Shown here: one piece after another, positions 56,084 through 64,000 of the stretch
How the letters are laid out: the number at the start of each line of letters is the position of its first letter
Numbering within the stretch: position 1 is the first letter of the stretch
Origin: Corallium rubrum
Taxonomy: Eukaryota; Cnidaria; Anthozoa; Scleralcyonacea; Coralliidae
Length of the DNA stretch: 64,000 nt
Reading direction: 5' to 3'
Assembly (NCBI GenBank): GCA_964035015.1
Contig: OZ036001.1
Span: forward strand, 16,565,111 to 16,629,110
Program-made: the position numbers and the translations under genes
Notes under the pieces: generated by a model
Database searches by the model: none
Seen by the model: the letters and a program-made list of their open reading frames with translations, nothing else
Told to the model about the DNA's origin: nothing

Positions 56084-57421
56084 AAGATAACTCAGACTGG
56101 GGAGTGCCGAGACTGGTCTGAATGCTCCCCAGTCTGGGGTATCCCCTCTTAATTTTTTAAGAGATAACTCAGACTGGGGAGTGCCAAGACTGGTCTGAAT
56201 GCTCCCCAGTCTGGGGTATCCACTCTTAATTTTTTAAAAGACATAACTCAGACTGGGGAGCATTCAGACCAGTCTCGGCACTCCCAGTCTGAGTTATCTC
56301 TTAACAAATTAAGAGGGGATACCCCAGACTGGAGAGCATTCAGACCAGTCTCGGCACTCCCCAGTCTGGGGTATCCCCTCTTAATTTTTTAAGAGATAAC
56401 TCAGACTGGGGAGTGCCGAGACTGGTCTGAATGCTCCCCAGTCTGGGGTATCCCCTCTTAATTTTTTAAGAGATAACTCAGACTGGGGAGTGCCAAGACT
56501 GGTCTGAATGCTCCCCAGTCTGGGGTATCCCCTCTTAATTTTTTAAGAGATAACTCAGACTGGGGAGTGCCGAGACTGGTCTGAATGCTCCCCAGTCTGG
56601 GGTATCCCCTCTTAATTTTTTAAGAGATAACTCAGACTGGGGAGTGCCGAGACTGGTCTGAATGCTCCCCAGTCTGGGGTATCCCCTCTTAATTTTTTAA
56701 GAGATAACTCAGACTGGGGAGTGCCGAGACTGTCTGAATGCTCCCCAGTCTGGGGTATCCCCTCTTAATTTTTTAAGAGATAACTCAGACTGGGGAGTGC
56801 CGAGACTGGTCTGAATGCTCCCCAGTCTGGGGTATCCCCTCTTAATTTTTTAAGAGATAACTCAGACTGGGGAGTGCCGAGACTGCTCTGAATGCTCCCC
56901 AGTCTGGGGTATCCCCTCTTAATTTTTTAAGAGATAACTCAGACTGGGGAGTGCCGAGACTGGTCTGAATGCTCCCCAGTCTGGGGTATCCCCTCTTAAT
57001 TTTTTAAGAGATAACTCAGACTGGGGAGTGCCGAGACTGGTCTGAATGCTCCCCAGTCTGGGGTATCCCTTCTTAATTTTTTAAGAGATAACTCAGACTG
57101 GGGAGTGCCAAGACTGGTCTGAATGCTCCCCAGTCTGGGGTATCCCTTCTTAATTTTTTAAAAGAGATAATTCAGACTGGGGAGTGCCAAGACTGGTCTG
57201 AATGCTCCCCAGTCTGGGGTATCCCTTCTTAATTTTTTAAAAGACATAACTCAGACTGGGGAGTGCCAAGACTGGTCTGAATGCTCCCCAGTCTGGGGTA
57301 TCCACTCTTAATTTTTTAAAAGACATAACTCAGACTGGGGAGTGCCAAGACTGGTCTGAATGCTCCCCAGTCTGGGGTATCCCCCCTTAATATTTTAAGA
57401 GATAACTCAGACTGGGGGAGA
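56084..57421. repeat. 77-bp satellite array, about 17 units, with an inverted block
   Basis: The unit begins ATAACTCAGACTGGGGAGTG, has CCGAGACTGGTCTGAATGCT in the middle, and ends in a TAATTTTTTAAGAG linker. Each unit is itself partly palindromic (CTCAGACTGGGGAG / CTCCCCAGTCTGGGG). Units at about 56238-56375 are in inverted order. Most units differ by 0-3 bases, with linker variants at the right end. No spacers, so it is not CRISPR-like. Confidence 0.97.
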
Positions 57422-58140
57422 CATATAATAATTATTCACTCCAATTGAAGACATATAATACACACTTTCGATAATTATGTCATAAATACGTTTTTGACCT
57501 GGCAGCCTTGCTCTCTTAAGGCAATTGGTTAATGATATATATGAGAGCAAGACTTGCATGCCAAAAAAGTATTTATGACTAAATTATCAAAAGGGTGTAT
57601 GGTAAAGATGCAAAAATGCCTTTGGCAAGCCCCAGAGGTGGATGGTAGGGCATATGTATTATTCTCGAGCAGTGCTGTTGTTGGGTGCCAGTGTTGGTAG
57701 CGATTGGAAATATAGGTATGTGATGAAAGTTATCCAACATCGCTCGAAACGTCGAAGAGAGTATCTGATTTATCTTTCATATGTATTGTTGACCATCAAC
57801 TATGCCATTTTCATTATTGTAACTATGTGTTACTTAGTGGTCAACATGAAACAAATTCAATTTAAAGTTTGCTTGATATAAATTTCAGGAAAATCTCACA
57901 CAGCAAAATCTCATTGGTGCAATTTTGTTTTCTGTGCATTTACTTTACCATCATTTTATAATTTATTTATACTCTTATTTACAATTATACTAATTAAAAA
58001 CTATTTACAGTTCATACAATGAAATAAAGTTTTATCCGTAACAGCTCTTGGAACCCTGTCACAAGAACCCTGTCCCTCGCAGTGTGCACCACAGCTACAC
58101 AAATAATACTGTCCAGTGTCCAAAGCAATTACGTTGAACC
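57422..58140. other. No supported gene
   Basis: AT-rich. The open frame 57642-57881 shows hydrophobic runs but no family motif or splice support. A GCTCGAAACGTCG word at 57744 resembles the Penelope hammerhead end, but the rest of that motif is missing. Confidence 0.5.
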
Positions 58141-58155
58141 ATTATTATCATTAAA

Positions 58156-61100
58156 CTATTTACAATTGGCACAATAGAATATAGTTTTGTCATTAACTTT
58201 CCTTGGCGCATTTTCACAAGATCGGTGAAACCATTCGGCACAATTTGTACATTGAATCATGAATGAACCACTGTATGGCGTTCTACAGTGACAAAACAGT
58301 TCGACAACTTCCTTCCTTTCATGTTGCATGGGTAAAACTGATGCATTGACAGGGAATTGAGCTAACTCTCCAATCTGGAAGCACATGGCAAGGTGCACTC
58401 TCATCATCTTCTGGTCATAAGCTTGTGCACTAGGATCTTCTCCGATGAGAAGACTGAAAGCAACCGCAACAGCAAAAAGGCCACAATCAGCACAGCCTTT
58501 CTGTTTCTGCATTGATGGCCACACAATTGTCATGTTCGGGTAACTAGTGTTCAGCAATGCTGCTAAACACAGGTAAAAGTTCTTTCTGTGCTTTTCTGGT
58601 AGCTCCATATACTTAGAGTCATATACTTTGACGACATTATCTTCACATCCAATATTTGTGACAGTTACCCAATGTTTTCCTCCAACATTAATGATTTGAA
58701 CAAACTCCTTTTGTCCTTTCTGAATTTTCAGGGTTTTCCCTTCAAAAGCCAGCACAGAATGCAAGTCTTTACACCCTGCAAAGTGCTGCTGCAGCAACCA
58801 TTGAGCGTGATCAATATGATCATCTGAAAGCCAAAAGTCTTTTTTGAGGATTGTAGATGATAGCTTTTCAGGATTTGGGTTTGCTTCACTTCCTAGCACT
58901 TCGCACCGATTCTTTCTCTTGTCATTCCTAGGTTTTCCATTATACAGGCTGTTATCATCTGTTTGGCCACCTTTAAGGTTAAGTTTAGTTTTAAGGTTTT
59001 CGCAAGTTGCTGACCTGAGTACTGAAGTACTGAACTAAAGTACCGAAGTACTGAATATAAACTCGGAATTTGCAGTGTTTTGCAGAAATAGCCAGGAATT
59101 TGACAACTTGTTTATTGAAGCTTTTAAGAAATACGTTTAATTCGTTGACTGCATTATGTAAACACTGCAAATTCAGAGTTTATATTCAGTACTTCGGTAC
59201 TTTAGTTCAGTACTTCGGTACTTAGGTCAGCAACTTGCGAAGTTGGCTTCCCAAGTTCTGGTCCAACATTCCAAATTTGGCAACGTAATTGGGAATATTC
59301 ACAACGAACTTGGGAATCGTGCTGTGAAAAGTAGCAAAACCCTCAAAGCACAGGAGAGAACCTCTATACTTACATGAGTTTTTCAAGTACTCAAGTACTC
59401 CATTAACCCCAGTGCTGTTACTCTCATTTTTGTTGACTTTATCTTCATTTTTGTTGTTATCATCTTCATTCCCATCGTTGTCATCTTCTTCCTTGTCATC
59501 TAGAGTATAGGTTGTCAACTCATTATCTAAGAGTTATTGAAATTACTTTAACCCTATTAACGTCCAAGACTTTTCCCTTGACGAGTAAAATCATCTGGTG
59601 TTAGACAGAGTAAATACTAAAGTAGGGTGCATTACTCGTCAAGGGAAGAGTCATGCGTGTTAATGGGTCAAATTGTGACTTGTTTTTAGATTGAATAGGC
59701 ATAGTAATATGATAGTATGAAGTTCAACAATTTGCAATAAATGAAAAATAAACATTACTTTTATGTAGTTTGCTACTGTCATTGATGCTGTCATCTAGGA
59801 GGCTGCCATCATCCTCAGTGGAAAGTCTGTCATTTTCTTGTGTGCACCCATTCTCAGCACTGCCTGCTCTTCTACTGCAGCTATCTTCCTTGTGAAGTTC
59901 ACTCACCACATAAGGTCTTAGCTGGTCATAGGGGACTTTTTTTTTCAGAGGAATGGCATTATCCTTCAATGGAATAAGGGTTGCTCTTTGCGATGAATCA
60001 ATTTCTGTGACCCTGTAAATAATAATTATTATTGACTATTATTCTTCAATTGAACATCAACACGATTCCCATGATTCCTATCAGTATCAAGGCTTGAACG
60101 GTTTTACAATTATTTAATATCCATTTAACAAGAAACACAGAGGCGGGACACTAGGGGGCCGAAGAAGGGGTCTTCCGCCCAGTAATTTTGAAAGATCTCT
60201 GAAGTCTCTTACCATGTATTTCAAGTATTGCTGTGGAGTAAGCAGAATCTAAATGCTAAACTACAGAAAGCAATTTACCAAGCCATTTATAATCAGCACA
60301 ACCACTGATCTGAAAGATTTTGCATGTCTTAGATCTGATCATTAAACCGACGCCGAAACCCCATTATCAAGTTAATCTGAGTGGGCAAAATCAGACGTTT
60401 TTTTATCAAGGAAAAAACATTTGTGATACCTGTATGGCCCAGTCCATCCTGGCTCCATTTTCCCTCCTTTTCTGGAAATGTTTTTCATTTGGCGTTTGTA
60501 CACAATATCACCCACTTTGATATCAAATGTCTTTACTCCCTTAGCTTTTCTTTTTTGATACTGTTTCTTCTGTTTATCTTGAGCAACCTTGACATTCTCC
60601 AGAACCTAAAGATATTTGAATATTATCCATATCAGCCATTTCATTGTGACTCGTGTGACCAAGTCACAAAATTTTAGGGTTAAAAGGGTTATTTTTTACT
60701 ACTTCTAATTTAGCAAGAATCAAGCTTACTTTAAACAATGAAGCCCCTGGGAATATAGTCAAGTCAATATATTTAATTCCTAATAATTTTATTTAATGCC
60801 ATTGATTTAATAACTTATTGTCATGTGACTCTCGTGACCGCCAGAAATGTGAAAATTCCAATTACTGGGATTCTGATTAATTTTCCTGGCAACTTATTTA
60901 TTTTATTTAATCCTAACCTTTATAAAACATATAGTGGAATATAAGGCTATGACACCCCAGTGAAATTTTAGAAAAATCTTTTTTGGTTTAACAGATAATA
61001 TTACAAGGAAAACGTGACTCACGTGACATAAGACTGTGACTCGCGTGATGAGTGGTGAATAACATAACAAAAAGCTGGTTTAAATGACAAAAAGTCAATG

Positions 61101-62124
61101 GTTTTGTTTTCTCATTATTTGTTGGAGCAATTAACTCCAGGAAGATGAAAATACTTTATGTGAAAATATTGTGACTCGCGTGACACTAAAATGAGGGTGT
61201 TTGCACTGTGGGCTAACACAAAGCCGATACCTCATTTTGAAATTTAGAATTTGAAATAAGTTATTAAATAGCAATGGCAAGTTGAATACATAAAATAATG
61301 AAGAAATTTAGTATTTAATCAATGTATAATTATCTATGTTCTTATTTCTTTTCCCACAATGCCCGTGGGTAATTGTGCTAAAATGTTTTTCACATTCCAG
61401 AAGGGCAAGGTATTGTAGCATCCAAAAATGGTATTGTAGGTGTTATTATGTTAGTTTAATTTTTTTTCAATAATGTGTCAGCAATTAACACTGTGTTTTT
61501 AACACAACATACTTGCTCTTGTGTCACTTCATATAAAGCATTTCTTTCTGATACTTGCTCATTTAAACTTTCTTCAGGTTGGTCAGGGGCAGAGGAACAG
61601 TCATCTACAACCTCCATCTAAACAATATAAACAGTGAAATTAATTAAAGAAATATGACTGCATCGTTTTAGGCACCGCACAATTATCTTACATACTAAAA
61701 TATTCCATATCATTACCATTTGAGGTGAATTTGGATGTCGACCAAACATCAGATAGAATGGTGTGTATTTGGTTGTGGCTTGTTTTTGTGTACGTATGGA
61801 ATACGCAACCTCTTCTAAGAAGTCACACCAATTGTTTTGATGTTCATTGATCAGTTTAGACAAACGCTGCTTCAATGTCTGGTTTGTTCTTTCATCCAGG
61901 CCATTTGTCTGTGGGTGATAAGCACTAGTGACAGATCGTTTGATGCCAAATTCCTTGCAAATCTCATCATTGATCTTGTTCACAAATTCTCCGCCTTGAT
62001 CAGATAGCAGCCGTGAAGGGGCACCCCATCTAAAATCATTACAAAAACTATAATGTGAAGGGCAATTTATTTCTGGTTTTTAACCATTTAAACTCACAAT
62101 GCACCCCATGCGCCCTACTTTAGC

Positions 62125-62157
<33 letters not shown>

Positions 62158-63898
62158 TGTCAAGGGGAGAGTTGTTAAGGCAGAACGATAATATATGATA
62201 TATCTTTTTTTCCAGTTACCTCCTGACGATGAGCGTGTTGTCCGAAAGCTTGGGATTTTTATAAGTTTTAGATTTTTACAAGTTTTTTTTAAAGTTTTAT
62301 AATATTGCTAGAGAAACATTGATAACGAAATATAATACGAGAATACCTAGCAACCTAACAGTTTTAAAATCGAATACTTGTCATTACAATGTCATTACCT
62401 GCATGTAAATGTTTTAATACATTTTGCAACACAATCTGCTGATTTATTCTTGATCGGGTAAAAATCGACAAATTTGGTGTAGTAGTCGGTAAATGTGCAA
62501 ACATACTTCCATCCTTCTGCAGTAGTTGGCAATGGCCCTAGGAAATAAAAAGGTCAAAATATGTTAACATATGATTTTTTTGACTACTCATTCAGAGCTT
62601 CAGCTTCTTAACTTTATTCAAATAATAAAATTAACTTTATATATGACTTACCAATCAAATCAATTCCAACTAACTCCAAGGGCTGGTTAACTTTTATTGG
62701 AATTAGTTCAGGTGCCTGGGTTTTTATTTTGCTGTAAACTTGGCAGCGATGACAGGACATTACCTAATAATTGTGTTTGTCAATGATTAGTTTTTTTGTA
62801 TCAACGGCTAATTATTTTCTATAAACATTTCTACAATTTATTACTATGTAAACTTACATATTCTTGTACATCTTCTTTCATACCATCCCAGCAATAAAAG
62901 TTTGAAATCTTACAAAGTGTGGCATTCACCCCACTGTGCCCTCCCATTGGATCACTGTGGTGATGATGCAGTATTTCTCGTACTTCTGCAACATCCAGGA
63001 TAACCTTTTTTCTAATCCCTTCTTTTCCTCCTGTGTAGTACAACTCGTTATCTAAGAATCATTGAAATTAAAATTTTAAAATAATTCACATCATAAATAT
63101 TGTAATTTGAGAGGAGGGATTTGATACAGTTAATATTTCGAACGAAATAACTATGTGTAATACTCGACAATGCATAACACATGCAACACATGCTTACATG
63201 AACAACGCATCAAGAGCCTTATGATTCCAGATATAAATAATGGATATCTGGCATATAGAGTTCACTGAGAGAAAGTTGGAAGCTAAATTGTGACTTGTGT
63301 ATCCTTACACCCCCTGTCGAGGATAGCTGGAACTCTTCAGGGGTACAGTATAATTGACCTGGAATTCTTCAGGGATAAATAGTTTTTATTCAGAACACCC
63401 CTGGAACTACCTGGAATTTAATACCCCTGGAATTCCTCAGGGGTAAGGGATCATGGAACGTGGATTTCCTCAGTGGCAAGTGTCTTGAAATTGGAATACC
63501 TCAGGTCTCAGGGTTTTACTGTTTTGAACTTTTGAGCATAGCCATATAATTCCTCAGGGGCATTATAAACTATGTCTATGACAAAACATGTATCTTCGAC
63601 AGAGTTTAAATCGAATAGCCCTTTAGATTGAATAAGCATAGTATGAAGTTCAATTGTTTGCAAAAAGTAAAAAAATAAACTCACTTTCATCTAGGGTATG
63701 GGTCTTCGCTTGACCTCGAACAACACGTTGTTGATTCTTGTTCAAACCATCCATGTGTTTTCCATGGCAAAGATAATACAAAATGCGTTCGCCTTTCTCA
63801 CGTTGCTGATCAAAGCGTTTTTCTCGTGTTTTCACATCGTCCACATCAGTCTCGCTTTTTAAGTTTGCCCCAGCAATGTCCTCTTGTTCTGTCACCAT
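58156..63898 (-). CDS. Ginger-type transposase (integrase core) with Ulp1-like protease and PHD finger, ten exons
   Basis: Exons, high to low: 63898-63685, 63051-62858, 62763-62652, 62537-62399, 62029-61717, 61617-61513, 60605-60430, 60012-59759, 59526-59374, 58970-58156. All borders are GT..AG, phases agree and the total is 2475 nt (824 codons plus stop) with no stop inside. Order: N-terminal charged region; HHCC finger (HHHSDPMGGHSG..., CHRCQ); DDE core (LVGIDLIGPLP, LLSDQGGEF, GLDERTNQT); GPY module (GWTGPYR); acidic linker (DDKEEDDNDG); Ulp1-like protease with His (GKHWVT), Asp (VYDSKY), Gln and Cys (KGCADCGLF); C-terminal PHD finger (FCHC..., WFHRSC, FYCANC). Ginger transposons of this make-up are known. 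The ATG at 63898 is the first in frame; an earlier exon is possible. Confidence 0.9.
58985..59245. mobile_element. MITE in Ginger intron 9, with 3-bp duplication
   Basis: Arms of about 80 bp (TTCGCAAGTTGCTGACC... with AGTACTGAAGTACTGAACTA) are inverted. GTT flanks both ends on the plus strand, a possible 3-bp target duplication. It lies between a GTAAGT donor (59373) and the AAAG acceptor (58971), so splicing should remove it. Confidence 0.88.
59553..59676. mobile_element. Small hairpin element (TTGACGAGTAA family)
   Basis: ATTAACGTCCAAGACTTTTC and CAAGGGAAGAGTCATGCGTG with TTGACGAGTAA / TTACTCGTCAA form inverted arms. Half-elements with the GTTAGACAGAGTAAAAT words occur at 62095-62178 and about 33450-33540. 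Confidence 0.8.
60640..61190. repeat. Dispersed GTGACTCxCGTGAC motif in Ginger intron 6
   Basis: The near-palindromic word occurs five times: about 60645, 60824, 61014, 61036 and 61171. Spacing is irregular (22 to 190 bp), so it is not a tandem satellite. It resembles a repeated protein-binding site. Confidence 0.7.
62095..62178. mobile_element. Half of a TTGACGAGTAA-type hairpin element
   Basis: CCCTACTTTAGCATTTTACTCTGTCTAACGCC... matches the middle and right half of 59553-59676. It lies in Ginger intron 4. Confidence 0.65.
63290..63560. repeat. Degenerate CCTGGAATTCCTCAGGGG repeats in Ginger intron 1
   Basis: At least seven variants of a 15-20 bp word (GGAACTCTTCAGGGGTA, GGAATTCTTCAGGG, GGAATTCCTCAGGGGTA, GGAATACCTCAGG) at spacings of 30-50 bp. 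Non-coding. Confidence 0.75.
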
Positions 63899-64000
63899 TT
63901 TAGTGCGATAAATGTTTAGGATGAAGCGAGTAAATCTCTGTTGATGTGCATATGCCAACGATCGAAGTAAGAGAGGATGACTCAGACCGCATGAAAATTA

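Noticed and set aside
56084..57421. CRISPR-like array
   Set aside because: The 77-bp units abut without variable spacers, one block is inverted, and the context is eukaryotic.
57715..57760. Hammerhead-like GTGATGA ... GCTCGAAACGTC
   Set aside because: The first core base is changed and no stem II pairing is visible. It is at best a decayed remnant.
57642..57881. Small membrane protein frame
   Set aside because: It has hydrophobic runs only in AT-rich sequence, no splice signals, no family motif, and a decayed Penelope-like word inside.
59222..59373. Coding continuation of Ginger exon 9 down to a stop (VLEYLKNSC ... LRKLLT)
   Set aside because: A strong GTAAGT donor lies at 59373, and the end of this frame runs into the MITE. 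Splicing at the donor gives the correct phase with exon 10.

Overview
The window looks like nuclear DNA of an invertebrate animal, most likely an anthozoan cnidarian (coral or sea anemone). The evidence is its AT-rich composition, spliceosomal introns with GT..AG borders, TA/CA/TCTA microsatellites, and a transposon fauna (Ginger, Tnp2-type CACTA, Academ-like, Penelope-like and CR1/L2-like LINEs, hammerhead-ribozyme repeats) that is typical of such genomes. The species assignment is inference. I see no convincing single-copy host gene; nearly everything recognisable is a mobile element or a fragment of one.

0-13 kb: a decayed Ty3/gypsy pol (1-3418) with the start of its 3' LTR. Then two tandem copies of a 5' module carrying a SAM-domain exon pair (about 4.1-5.96 and 6.2-7.9 kb), Penelope-type terminal pieces with hammerhead-like motifs, a minus-strand LINE fragment (9.15-10.17 kb), and a broken DDE-like transposase gene with a 186-bp internal tandem repeat (10.7-13.15 kb).

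13.5-24 kb: a Tnp2/CACTA-type transposase gene whose eight recognisable exons splice in frame. Its last exon is cut by a nearly complete two-ORF LINE (17.3-21.9 kb). A perfect 57-bp-arm palindrome and a second, 5'-truncated LINE follow. 24-26.8 kb is AT-rich and holds no gene I can support.

27-39 kb: a second, heavily decayed Tnp2-type transposase (27.26-32.75 kb) split by a 2.6-kb insert. That insert contains 276-bp tandem repeats with textbook type I hammerhead ribozymes. After it come a 1.9-kb TIR element containing a fold-back, several MITE-like hairpins, a LINE endonuclease scrap and TTTGCA-rich repeats.

39.46-47.81 kb: an 8.35-kb TIR element with convergent genes, a DUF6589/Academ-like DDE transposase (+) and a RecQ-like helicase (-). 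It is flanked by a 9-bp direct repeat and carries a truncated LINE in its middle. Next are a deleted Penelope-like element with a GIY-YIG endonuclease (47.8-49 kb) and a minus-strand LINE (49.2-50.7 kb).

50.7-57.4 kb: non-autonomous elements, including a 2.4-kb TIR element with a 0.8-kb one nested inside it, long microsatellites, a tRNA-derived SINE, and a 77-bp satellite array that shares sequence with the SINE's 3' side.

58.1-63.9 kb (minus strand): an apparently intact ten-exon Ginger-type transposase gene with HHCC integrase zinc finger, D,D,E core, Ulp1-like protease and PHD finger. My splice model gives an uninterrupted 2475-nt coding sequence. It is the best candidate here for an active or recently active gene.
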